Below, in pieces: positions 1-5,788 of a stretch of DNA of 11,860 bases. The stretch is from Pseudolabrys sp. Lineage in GTDB: Bacteria > Pseudomonadota > Alphaproteobacteria > Rhizobiales > Xanthobacteraceae. A program made the position numbers and the translations under genes. How positions within the stretch are numbered: position 1 is the first letter of the stretch; every line of letters starts with the position of its first letter. The notes under the pieces were generated by a model. It searched no databases, was not told where the DNA came from, and saw nothing but the letters and a program-made list of their open reading frames with translations. Location of the stretch: assembly GCA_026125925.1 (NCBI GenBank), contig JAHCKF010000065.1:1-11860 (forward strand), written 5' to 3'.

Positions 1-47
1 TTGCCGCCGGCGAGATCCCGCGCCGCGCCCGTGATCACCGAATCCAT
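1..47 (-). CDS. Possible 5' end of a divergent gene, truncated by the window edge
   Basis: An ATG on the minus strand at 47-45 opens a reading frame that runs off the left edge, giving MDSVITGAARDLAGG. Twelve of the 14 full codons after the start end in G or C, as in the real genes here. A weak purine stretch (GGAAG) lies 5-9 bases upstream of the start. The arrangement would make it divergent from the first DUF899 gene. Fifteen residues are too few to name a family. It could also be a chance frame, so confidence is low. Confidence 0.35.
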   Translation of the reverse strand, partial: MDSVITGAARDLAGG

Positions 48-171
48 GGAACTTCCGTTACCTGAAATCCCGCCACACTTGTCACTCCCACCGACGCCGT
101 TGCCGGCCCTAGCTTTGTCTCACGAACGATGCGCGCCGACACCGTGACGGCGGCAACAGGGAGACAAGACC

Positions 172-924
172 ATGGACAAGTCTATCACGAAGACGCCGCC
201 GGTCGTTTCGGCCGAAGAGTGGACAGCGGCGCGCGAGGAGATGCTGGTGAAGGAGAAGGCCATGATGCGTGCCCGCGACGCGCTGGTCGCCGAGCGCCGG
301 CGTATGCCGTGGATGGCGGTGGAAAGGGCCTATGTGTTCGAAGGACCGAACGGCAAGGCCAGCCTGTTCGATTTGTTCGAAGGTCGCCGTCAACTGATCG
401 TCTACCGCGCCTTCTTCGAGCCGGGCGTGCACGGCTGGCCGGACCATGGCTGCATCGGCTGTTCGCTCGGCGCCGATCAGGTCGGTCACCTCGCGCACCT
501 GAATGCGCGCAACACCACGCTCGCTTACGCCTCGCGGGCGCCGCAGGCCGACATCGCGCGGCTGAAGGCGCGCATGGGCTGGGAGATGCCTTGGTACACC
601 ATCACCGACAGCTTCGATGCCGACTTCGGCGTCGATCAGTGGCACGGCCATAACGCCTTCATTCGCGACGGCGAGCGCGTCTATCGCACCTATTTCATCA
701 ACGGCCGCGGCGACGAGGCCATGGGCACCGTCTGGAGCTATCTCGATATGACGGCTCTTGGCCGCCAGGAAATCTGGGAAGACTCGCCGGAGGGTTACCC
801 GCAGGAACGGCCGTACAAATGGTGGAACTGGAACGACAGTTACATTCCGAACGCTCCGGTCGATCCGAAATGGGATGCGGTGTCGGAGGCCGGCGAAGCC
901 GCCTTCCGCAAGCGCGACGCTTAA
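172..924 (+). CDS. DUF899 family protein (predicted thioredoxin-fold dithiol-disulfide oxidoreductase), copy 1
   Basis: The 250-residue product matches the DUF899 family (COG4312), which is annotated as a predicted dithiol-disulfide oxidoreductase with a thioredoxin-like fold. No substrate is established. Seen here: a charged helical N-terminus (about 1-45), the family block PWMAVERAYVFEG (46-58), the strand/helix segment GRRQLIVYRAFFEP (71-84), and a CxxC pair, C94-I-G-C97, where the family's redox dithiol is expected. The C-terminal part is Trp-rich (WWNWN near 217-221). The start is supported by AGGGAGA at 158-164, seven bases before the ATG. The next gene is a paralogue 46 bp downstream on the same strand, so the two are probably one operon. 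The protein has no signal peptide and is probably cytoplasmic. The family call is firm; the enzymatic role is only predicted. Confidence 0.9.
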   Translation: MDKSITKTPPVVSAEEWTAAREEMLVKEKAMMRARDALVAERRRMPWMAVERAYVFEGPNGKASLFDLFEGRRQLIVYRAFFEPGVHGWPDHGCIGCSLGADQVGHLAHLNARNTTLAYASRAPQADIARLKARMGWEMPWYTITDSFDADFGVDQWHGHNAFIRDGERVYRTYFINGRGDEAMGTVWSYLDMTALGRQEIWEDSPEGYPQERPYKWWNWNDSYIPNAPVDPKWDAVSEAGEAAFRKRDA

Positions 925-970
925 GCGGCAAACCACGCAAATCACACACACGACGACAAAGGAGCTCATC

Positions 971-1717
971 ATGACGACACATGCCATCGCTTCGCAGGAC
1001 CAATGGCTCGAGGCTCGGCGCGATCTCCTGGCCGCGGAGAAGGATCTGTCGCGGCGGAGCGATCAGGTCGCGCATCTGCGCCGGCAATTGCCCTGGGTCA
1101 GGGTCGAGCAGGACTATGTGTTCGAAGGCCCGGACGGCCATCAGAAGCTCGCGGAGCTGTTCGATGGGCGGCGCCAGTTGCTGGTGCAGCATTTCATGCT
1201 GGCGCCGGGCTGGGAGGAGGGCTGCAAAAGCTGCTCCTACATGGCGGACCACAGCGACGGCATGATCCCACATCTCGCCCAGCGCGACACCGCCTTCGTC
1301 GCCATCTCGCGCGCGCCGTATGCCGAGATCGTACGCTTCAAGCGGCGCATGGGCTGGAAGTTCAAGTGGCTGTCGTCGAACGGGAGCAGCTTCAACTACG
1401 ACTTTCGCGTCAGTTTTACACCGGATGAGGCGGCCAAGGGTTCGCAGGCCTATAACTACGGCTCTTCGCCCTACGGCCAGGAAGAACTGCCGGGTGTCAG
1501 CGTCTTCTTCAAGGACGACAACGGCGACGTGTTCCACACCTATTCGACCTATGGCCGTGGCGTCGACGTGATGATGGGCACGTACCGGATGCTCGATCTC
1601 ACGCCGAAGGGCCGCGACGAGACGGGCGAGGCGACGCGGATGGGGTGGGTGCGCCATCATGATCGCTACGAGCCGGTCAAGACGGCCGGCGCCGCCTGCT
1701 GCGGCGGGCCGCGGTGA
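971..1717 (+). CDS. DUF899 family protein (predicted thioredoxin-fold dithiol-disulfide oxidoreductase), copy 2
   Basis: This 248-residue paralogue of the preceding gene shares the blocks PWVRVEQDYVFEG (41-53), LFDGRRQLLVQHFM (63-76), the RAP motif near 114-116 and the RRMGW segment (125-129). Its redox pair is C85-K-S-C88. The middle and C-terminal parts differ from copy 1: it has a YNYGSSPYGQEELPG loop (161-175) and ends in AACCGGPR, which adds a vicinal Cys pair (C243, C244). The frame stays open upstream to 758, but AAAGGAG at 958-964 and the alignment with copy 1 fix the start at 971. The stop codon overlaps the start of the next gene. A thiol-disulfide role is inferred from the family; the substrate is unknown. 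Confidence 0.9.
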   Translation: MTTHAIASQDQWLEARRDLLAAEKDLSRRSDQVAHLRRQLPWVRVEQDYVFEGPDGHQKLAELFDGRRQLLVQHFMLAPGWEEGCKSCSYMADHSDGMIPHLAQRDTAFVAISRAPYAEIVRFKRRMGWKFKWLSSNGSSFNYDFRVSFTPDEAAKGSQAYNYGSSPYGQEELPGVSVFFKDDNGDVFHTYSTYGRGVDVMMGTYRMLDLTPKGRDETGEATRMGWVRHHDRYEPVKTAGAACCGGPR

Positions 1718-1968
1718 CGGCGATGCGCGCAACGCACGCCCATGCCGGGAGCGGTCACGCCGCTCCCGGCATCGCCGGACTGCTCGGCTTTGCCGCCATG
1801 CCGGTCTTCGTGTCGATGGCGTTGTGGACCGGCTTGGCCGGCGGCCAACAGGACATGCTGTGCATGTCACCGGCGGATGCATCGCCGCTTGGCGGCATGG
1901 CGATGATGTACGCGCTGATGGCGCTGTTTCATGCGGCGCCGTGGCTGCGGCTGATGCAGCGCCGCTGA
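1714..1968 (+). CDS. Small two-helix membrane protein, translationally coupled to DUF899 copy 2
   Basis: The 84-residue product starts at a GTG overlapping the upstream stop codon by four bases (GTGA), the usual sign of translational coupling. An alternative ATG lies at 1723, three codons in. Two hydrophobic segments are visible, about residues 19-43 (GIAGLLGFAAMPVFVSM onward) and 60-79, separated by a short loop with C50; the tail is basic (LRLMQRR). That fits a small inner-membrane protein with both ends on the same side. I do not recognise the family. Its position directly after two predicted dithiol oxidoreductases suggests it could be their membrane partner, but nothing in the sequence proves this. 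It ends 13 bp before the convergent ohrR gene. Confidence 0.65.
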   Translation: MTAMRATHAHAGSGHAAPGIAGLLGFAAMPVFVSMALWTGLAGGQQDMLCMSPADASPLGGMAMMYALMALFHAAPWLRLMQRR

Positions 1969-1981
1969 TGCGCCGGCGCCG

Positions 1982-2422
1982 TCAATGCGCGGCGTCGAGC
2001 TTATCGCTGAGCACGCGGTGGAATTTCTGGATCTGACGGTTGAGGCTGGCGAGCTGCGCTTCGCTCATGCCGCTGTTCTCCAGCAGGGTGTCGCCGAGGC
2101 ATTTGCACTTGGTGAGCAGCGACCGGCCGGCAGAGGTCAGATGCACGGTGACCTGACGCTCGTCGGTGGTGCTGCGCTTGCGCTGGACGAAGCCGGCCTG
2201 TTCCAGCCGCTTCACCGGCGGCGTGACGGTGCTCGACTCCAGCCTGAGCCGGGCGGCGATGGCGCCGATCGTCAGGCCGTTGTTTTCGGCCAAGGTCGTC
2301 AGCATGAGATACTGCGGGTAGGTGATGCCGAGCTCGTCCAGCATGGGCTTATAGGTTCGCGTGATCGTCATACTGGTGGCGTAAAGAGTAAAGCAAATGT
2401 GTTCGCTAAGCGGGCGGTGCAC
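1982..2422 (-). CDS. ohrR: OhrR-type MarR family transcriptional regulator (organic peroxide sensor)
   Basis: The 146-residue winged-helix protein has the OhrR signature. The stretch ICFTLYATSMTITRTYKPML near the N-terminus carries C10, and TYPQYLML follows. The spacing C10, Y14, Y24, Y35 reproduces Bacillus subtilis OhrR C15, Y19, Y29, Y40, the peroxide-reactive Cys and its tyrosine hydrogen-bonding partners. The winged helix follows (LTIGAIAARL to about 58, recognition helix with SSTVTPPVKRLEQAG 63-77, wing with DERQV 87-91). Two further cysteines, C106 and C108 (KCKC), could supply the resolving thiol of a 2-Cys OhrR. The start is GTG at 2422, the only start codon in frame before an upstream stop. 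The gene diverges from a chloroperoxidase-type hydrolase, the likely target, and is probably autoregulated through the palindromes at 2500-2575. A peroxide-sensing role is inferred from these residues. Confidence 0.85.
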   Translation of the reverse strand: MHRPLSEHICFTLYATSMTITRTYKPMLDELGITYPQYLMLTTLAENNGLTIGAIAARLRLESSTVTPPVKRLEQAGFVQRKRSTTDERQVTVHLTSAGRSLLTKCKCLGDTLLENSGMSEAQLASLNRQIQKFHRVLSDKLDAAH

Positions 2423-2499
2423 GGCAGGCGTTTCCCCATTTTTGGTGCGGCAAAACCGATTGCAGGTAGTCTAGGTCACGCCCGCTCCGGGTGCAATTC

Positions 2500-2513
2500 T
2501 TTATCGCGATAAA
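2500..2513. promoter_or_regulatory. Palindromic operator 1 of the ohrR / hydrolase divergent region
   Basis: TTTATCGCGATAAA is a perfect 14-bp palindrome. It shares the 10-mer TATCGCGATA with operator 2, with centres 53 bp apart (about five helical turns). It covers the predicted start point and the edge of the -10 box of the leftward ohrR promoter, a good position for autorepression. That OhrR is the protein bound here is an inference from position. Confidence 0.7.
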
Positions 2514-2542
2514 TAATAGGCTTGACCCCGGGATAGCGGCAA
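2513..2542 (-). promoter_or_regulatory. Predicted sigma70-type promoter of ohrR
   Basis: On the minus strand TTGCCG (2542-2537) and TATTAT (2518-2513) are separated by 18 bp. The predicted start near 2506 falls inside operator 1 and gives a leader of roughly 84 nt before the GTG start. The assignment rests only on matching the consensus by eye. Confidence 0.5.
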
Positions 2543-2550
2543 ACTAGAGA
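2522..2550 (+). promoter_or_regulatory. Predicted sigma70-type promoter of the chloroperoxidase-family gene
   Basis: TTGACC (2522-2527) and TAGAGA (2545-2550) are 17 bp apart, with a predicted start near 2557 inside operator 2. The -10 box is weak. This promoter overlaps the divergent ohrR promoter, so occupancy of one could affect the other. Confidence 0.5.
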
Positions 2551-2554
2551 AAGA

Positions 2555-2575
2555 TATCGCGATAATTAATATCGC
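2555..2575. promoter_or_regulatory. Palindromic operator 2, with a third overlapping half-site
   Basis: TATCGCGATA (2555-2564) repeats the core of operator 1. A further TATCGC at 2570-2575 pairs with GCGATA at 2559-2564 to form an overlapping dyad around ATTAA. The block sits on the predicted start point of the rightward promoter, 22 bp before the ATG at 2598, where a repressor would block transcription. OhrR is the likely ligand by position. Confidence 0.65.
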
Positions 2576-2597
2576 AGAAAACAAACGGAGTTTTGCG

Positions 2598-3449
2598 ATG
2601 AGCGCCACCAATGGCAGCGGCACGATCACCACCAAGGACGGTGCCACCATCTTCTACAAGGATTGGGGTTCCAGGACGGCGCAGCCCATCGTCTTCCATC
2701 ACGGCTGGCCGTTGACCGCGGACGATTGGGACACCCAAATGCTGTTCTTCGTCCTGCAGGGCTATCGCGTCGTCGCCCATGACCGCCGCGGCCATGGCCG
2801 CTCCAGCCAGACCGACACCGGCAACGAGATGGACACCTATGCCGCCGACGTCGACGCGCTGGCGGCCCATCTCGGCCTGAAGAACGCCATCCATGTCGGT
2901 CACTCGACCGGCGGCGGCGAAGTCGCCCGTTATGTCGCGCAGTACGGCGGCAATGGCCGCGTCGCCAAGGCCGCGCTGCTCGGCGCCGTGACGCCGACCA
3001 TGCTCAAGACCGCCGCCAACCCGGGCGGGCTGCCGCTCGACGTGTTTGACGGCTTCCGCACCGCGACCGCCTTCAACCGCGCGCAATTCTTCCGCGACGT
3101 TCCCGCCGGTCCGTTCTATGGCTTCAACCGTCCGGGCGCGGTGGTGTCGCAGGGCGTCATCGACAACTGGTGGCGGCAGGGCATGATGGGCAGCGCCAAG
3201 GCGCATTACGACTGCGTCAAGGCCTTCTCGGAGACCGACTTCACCGAAGACCTCAAGAAGATCGAGGTTCCGGTCTTGGTGATGCACGGCGAGGACGACC
3301 AGATCGTGCCGATCGCCGACTCGGCGCTGCTTGCGGTCAAGCTGCTGAAGAAGGGCGAGCTCAAGACCTACAAGGGCTTCCCGCACGGCATGGCGACGAC
3401 CCACGCCGACGTCATCAACAAGGATCTGCTGGCCTTCTTCAAGGCGTAA
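2598..3449 (+). CDS. Alpha/beta hydrolase, non-heme chloroperoxidase family
   Basis: The 283-residue protein has the cofactor-free bacterial haloperoxidase pattern: [12 protein letters not shown] (34-45), [10 protein letters not shown] (62-71), nucleophile elbow GHSTGGGE (101-108) with S103, acid loop HGEDDQIVP (230-238) with D234 (or D233), and H263 in GFPHGM. These form a complete Ser-Asp-His triad. Family members act as serine esterases and perhydrolases that form peracids from carboxylic acids and H2O2; the halogenation seen in vitro is a by-product, and the natural substrate here is unknown. CGGAG at 2586-2590 supports the start. The length is close to the family norm of about 275. It diverges from an OhrR-type repressor, which suggests induction by organic peroxide. 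There is no signal peptide, so it is probably cytoplasmic. Confidence 0.9.
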   Translation: MSATNGSGTITTKDGATIFYKDWGSRTAQPIVFHHGWPLTADDWDTQMLFFVLQGYRVVAHDRRGHGRSSQTDTGNEMDTYAADVDALAAHLGLKNAIHVGHSTGGGEVARYVAQYGGNGRVAKAALLGAVTPTMLKTAANPGGLPLDVFDGFRTATAFNRAQFFRDVPAGPFYGFNRPGAVVSQGVIDNWWRQGMMGSAKAHYDCVKAFSETDFTEDLKKIEVPVLVMHGEDDQIVPIADSALLAVKLLKKGELKTYKGFPHGMATTHADVINKDLLAFFKA

Positions 3450-3469
3450 GATCGCCAGTCGTCAAAGCG

Positions 3470-3496
3470 CAGACGCCCGCCTCGCGCGGGCGTCTG
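3470..3496. terminator. Strong hairpin between convergent genes, probable bidirectional terminator
   Basis: Perfect 11-bp arms CAGACGCCCGC (3470-3480) and GCGGGCGTCTG (3486-3496) enclose the loop CTCGC. The hairpin lies in the 61-bp gap between the stops of the hydrolase (plus) and the SRPBCC gene (minus). Neither side has a real T-run: plus continues TCGCC, and minus continues CGCTTTGACG. It is therefore a T-poor hairpin, called a terminator mainly from position and stem strength. Confidence 0.7.
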
Positions 3497-3510
3497 TCGC
3501 CTGCCAGGCA

Positions 3511-4002
3511 TCAGACCGGCTTGAAGCCCGCCTTGATGAATTCGACCATCTGCGTCACCACCGTGCCCCAGCCGTCGTGGAAGCCCATGTCTTCGTGCTT
3601 CTTGCGGCTCTCTTCATTGCCGTGCAGCGCCACCGCGGTATAGCGCGTACTGTCGCCCTTGCCGTCAAGCAGCAGGTAAGCGGTGAAAAATGGATTGGCG
3701 GCGGGACGATAGTCGGGCAGCAGCGTGTCGGTGAACACAAGCCGCTTGTTCGGCACCACGTCGAGATAGCAGCCGAGATTGGTGAATTCCTCGCCATTGG
3801 GACCGCGCATCACCGAGCGGAACATGCCGCCGGGCCGCAGGTCGATCTCGCATTCCGTCACCATCCAGGGCTTCGGGCAGAACCAGTGCTTGAGGTGCTC
3901 GGGCGTGGTCCACGCCTTCCAGACCAGATCGACCGGCACGTCGATATTGCGCTCGAGCACGAGATCGAGCTTGGGGTCGGTCTTGAACGGCAACGTGGTC
4001 AT
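3511..4002 (-). CDS. SRPBCC family protein, AHSA1-like (START/Bet v1 fold)
   Basis: The 163-residue protein shows the AHSA1-like SRPBCC pattern: ERNIDVPVDLVWKAWTTPEHLKHWF (17-41), the turn DLRPGGMFRSVMRGPNG (54-70), NKRLVFTD (85-92), and the closing helix GWGTVVTQMVEFI. The fold forms a hydrophobic cavity that binds small ligands. Bacterial members next to ArsR regulators are common and mostly uncharacterised. Its ATG shares one base with the stop codon of the upstream arsR-type gene (TAATG), and GGGAGAAA just upstream serves as its ribosome site, so the two are one translationally coupled operon. The family call is firm; the ligand is unknown. Confidence 0.9.
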   Translation of the reverse strand: MTTLPFKTDPKLDLVLERNIDVPVDLVWKAWTTPEHLKHWFCPKPWMVTECEIDLRPGGMFRSVMRGPNGEEFTNLGCYLDVVPNKRLVFTDTLLPDYRPAANPFFTAYLLLDGKGDSTRYTAVALHGNEESRKKHEDMGFHDGWGTVVTQMVEFIKAGFKPV

Positions 4003-4388
4003 TACATTTCTCCCTTTTGCACTGAGTTCTTCATCGCCAGCAGGTAGGCGTCGAGTTGGTCGAGCCGGCGTTCCCAGAGCCGGTGTTGCTTGCCGAGCCA
4101 GTCCTCGGCAACTTTGAAACTCTCCGGCGCGAGCGCGTAGGTGCGCACGCGGCCCTTCTTTTCCGAACGCACCAGGCCGCAGGCCTCGAGCATTTTCAAA
4201 TGCTCGAGGAAGGAGGGCAGCGCCATGCGGTAGGGCGCGGCGAGATCGCTGGCCGATGCGGGTTTGGCGCTCAGCCGCTCCAGCACGTCACGGCGCGTCG
4301 GATCGGCCAGCGCGCGGAACACGCCGTCGATTGCCGCCTGTTGGGCGGCGGAGTGGTGTGAAGATGAGGTGCCGGCCGGTGACTTCAT
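4002..4388 (-). CDS. ArsR family winged-helix transcriptional regulator (AHSA1-linked type)
   Basis: The 128-residue repressor has FRALADPTRRDVLERLS (24-40), the recognition region with LPSFLEHLKMLEACGLVRSEKKGRVR (57-82), and a wing ending in YALAP. It lacks the ELCVC-type metal site of arsenic sensors; the only cysteine is C70. It therefore belongs to the non-metal group that controls neighbouring SRPBCC genes. The C-terminal helix (about 90-120, Trp- and Leu-rich) is the expected dimer region. The start at 4388 has no Shine-Dalgarno sequence, but a promoter can be placed so that transcription begins on the ATG itself, which suggests a leaderless message. The palindrome at 4415-4430 is the likely autoregulatory operator. 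The downstream SRPBCC gene is coupled by a TAATG overlap. Confidence 0.88.
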   Translation of the reverse strand: MKSPAGTSSSHHSAAQQAAIDGVFRALADPTRRDVLERLSAKPASASDLAAPYRMALPSFLEHLKMLEACGLVRSEKKGRVRTYALAPESFKVAEDWLGKQHRLWERRLDQLDAYLLAMKNSVQKGEM

Positions 4389-4394
4389 GGCGTC

Positions 4395-4423
4395 ATCTTA
4401 GGCCGGGCCAATAGTTAGGTAAA
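4395..4423 (-). promoter_or_regulatory. Predicted promoter of the arsR-SRPBCC operon, start point on the ATG
   Basis: On the minus strand TTTACC (4423-4418) and TAAGAT (4400-4395) are separated by exactly 17 bp. The predicted start, seven bases beyond the -10 box, is 4388, the A of the arsR ATG. This explains the missing ribosome site. Each box matches consensus at four of six positions, so support is moderate. Confidence 0.45.
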
Positions 4424-4430
4424 GACCTAA
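4415..4430. promoter_or_regulatory. ArsR-family operator palindrome
   Basis: TTAGGT (4415-4420) and ACCTAA (4425-4430) are perfect 6-bp arms around AAAG. The site is 26 bp upstream of the arsR-type start codon and overlaps the proposed -35 box, as expected for an autorepressor. The assignment to this ArsR is positional. Confidence 0.65.
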
Positions 4431-4544
4431 GTGTTGCGGCGGGCACTTTGTCGCGGGTTTTTCACCGCAGGAGACCGCGCGCCTTGCCATCGCCGCCAAA
4501 GACCGGGAACCTGCGCGCTCCAGAATCACAGAGAGCGCGCGGCC

Positions 4545-4895
4545 ATGACGATCACCATCTACGGCATCAAGAACTGCGACACGATGAAGAAGGCGCGCGC
4601 CTATTTGGAGAAGAAGGGCGTTGATTACGCCTTCCATGACTACAAGACTGCCGGTATCGAGAAAGAAAAGCTGGAGAAGTGGGCCAGGAAGGCCGGCTGG
4701 GAGACCTTGCTCAACAAGTCCGGCACCACCTTCAAGAAGCTGCCCGACAAGGACAAGGAAGGTCTCACCGAGGCCAAGGCGATCAAGCTGATGCTGGCGC
4801 AGCCATCGATGATCAAGCGTCCGGTACTCGAACTTGGCGGGGCTAAAATTCTCGTCGGTTTCAAGCCGGACGAATACGCCGCAGCGCTGCGCTAG
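4545..4895 (+). CDS. ArsC/Spx/YffB-type small thioredoxin-fold reductase
   Basis: The 116-residue protein starts MTITIYGIKNCDTMKKA, with one catalytic Cys at C11 followed by DTMKKA. This is the YffB-like version of the ArsC fold, rather than the CxxC version of Spx. Other family marks are HDYK (31-34), the NKSGTTFKKL block (57-66) and MIKRPVLE (89-96) with the conserved Arg of the active site. YffB-type proteins are predicted glutathione-dependent thiol reductases; arsenate activity should not be assumed, since no arsenic genes are nearby. The frame is open back to 4431, but homology begins at 4545, with only a weak purine-rich site (AGAGAG, 4530-4535) upstream. The last 35 bp overlap the 3' end of the convergent LysR gene. 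Confidence 0.85.
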   Translation: MTITIYGIKNCDTMKKARAYLEKKGVDYAFHDYKTAGIEKEKLEKWARKAGWETLLNKSGTTFKKLPDKDKEGLTEAKAIKLMLAQPSMIKRPVLELGGAKILVGFKPDEYAAALR

Positions 4896-5781
4896 CCCCG
4901 GCCGCCGCCATTGCCAGCAATTCGCTCTCGGCCTGGCTCATCCAGCGCTCGCGGTGGCGCAGCGAATAAAATTGGCGCTTGGGCAGCGGCAGATTCAGCG
5001 CCACCAGCGCACCGGACGCCAGCGCGTCGGCCACCGCGAGGCGCGACAGCGCCGCGGCGCCGGCGCCGTGCTCGACCGCGGCGCGGACCGCTTCGTTGCT
5101 CGGCAGCTCGAGTACGATATCAAGCGTCGACGGATCGAGACCGAGGACGCTGAGCGCATTCTCGAAAATCGAGCGCGTCGCCGAGCCGCGTTCGCGGAAA
5201 ATCCAGGGCATGGCCCCGATGTCGGCAGGACGCAACGCTGAGCGTCGTCGTGGCGCATTGGCTGCGGCGGTGACGACGATGAGCTGATCGTCGGCAACGG
5301 CGGTCACGTCCAGCGACGGATCCTCGACCTCACCCTCGACGAAGCCGAGATGCACTTCGCCCTCGCGCACCATCGCCGCGACGCTCTCTGTGTTGCCGAT
5401 GGCGAGACTGAGCGCGATGCCCGGATGGGCGATGCGATAACGCGCCATCAGCGGCGGCATCCAATAACTGGCGACGGTCTGGCTGGCAGCGATGCGCAGG
5501 GCGCCGCGCTTGAGGCCGGCAAGATCGCTCAGCACGGTCTCGGCGGCGGCGGCGCGCGCCAGCACCGCGCGCGCTTCGCTCAGGAATAGCCGGCCGGATT
5601 CGGTCAGTTCGATGCGGCGGCCGACACGGTCGAACAGTTTGACGCCGTGACGCGCCTCGATGGCGCTGACTGCGGCGCTGACGGCGGACTGCGTCAGGTT
5701 GAGCGCACGCGATGCTTGCGTCACATGCTCGCGCTCCGCGACGGCGACGAAAATGCGAAGCTGTTCGAGCGTTAGGGCCAT
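4861..5781 (-). CDS. LysR family transcriptional regulator (partner of the YeiH transporter)
   Basis: The 306-residue LTTR has an N-terminal winged HTH (LEQLRIFVAVAEREHVTQAS 5-24, recognition helix LTQSAVSAAVSAIE 29-42, LFDRVGRRIELTESG 49-63). A periplasmic-binding-type effector domain follows from about 92 to 295 (GALRIAASQTVASYWMP, GFVEGEVEDP, PWIFRERGSATR). The CysL/YeiE-like layout and the adjacent transporter support a role as its regulator; enterobacterial YeiE and YeiH are likewise neighbours. The gene begins only 7 bp after the yeiH stop on the same strand, so it is cotranscribed with its presumed target rather than divergent from it, the usual LTTR layout. The likely binding region is 6920-6953. 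Its 3' end overlaps the convergent reductase gene by 35 bp. Confidence 0.88.
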   Translation of the reverse strand: MALTLEQLRIFVAVAEREHVTQASRALNLTQSAVSAAVSAIEARHGVKLFDRVGRRIELTESGRLFLSEARAVLARAAAAETVLSDLAGLKRGALRIAASQTVASYWMPPLMARYRIAHPGIALSLAIGNTESVAAMVREGEVHLGFVEGEVEDPSLDVTAVADDQLIVVTAAANAPRRRSALRPADIGAMPWIFRERGSATRSIFENALSVLGLDPSTLDIVLELPSNEAVRAAVEHGAGAAALSRLAVADALASGALVALNLPLPKRQFYSLRHRERWMSQAESELLAMAAAGASAALRRIRPA

Positions 5782-5788
5782 GGTTCGA

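Noticed and set aside
99..157. GTTGCCG...CGGCAAC inverted repeat upstream of the first DUF899 gene
   Set aside because: Arms of 7 bp separated by 45 nt in GC-rich DNA can easily arise by chance, and no promoter elements are placed around it.
758..970. Upstream extension of DUF899 copy 2 into copy 1
   Set aside because: The added 71 residues are Arg/Thr-rich out-of-frame sequence of copy 1, and AAAGGAG at 958-964 fits the start at 971.
109..1882. Minus-strand open frames opposite the DUF899 genes
   Set aside because: Both DUF899 frames carry conserved motifs and ribosome sites; the antisense frames show neither.
4002..4895. Arsenic resistance cluster (ArsR plus ArsC-like)
   Set aside because: The ArsR protein lacks the metal-binding Cys motif, the ArsC-like protein is of the YffB type, and the two genes are divergent with no arsenite pump. 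The ArsR partner is the SRPBCC gene.
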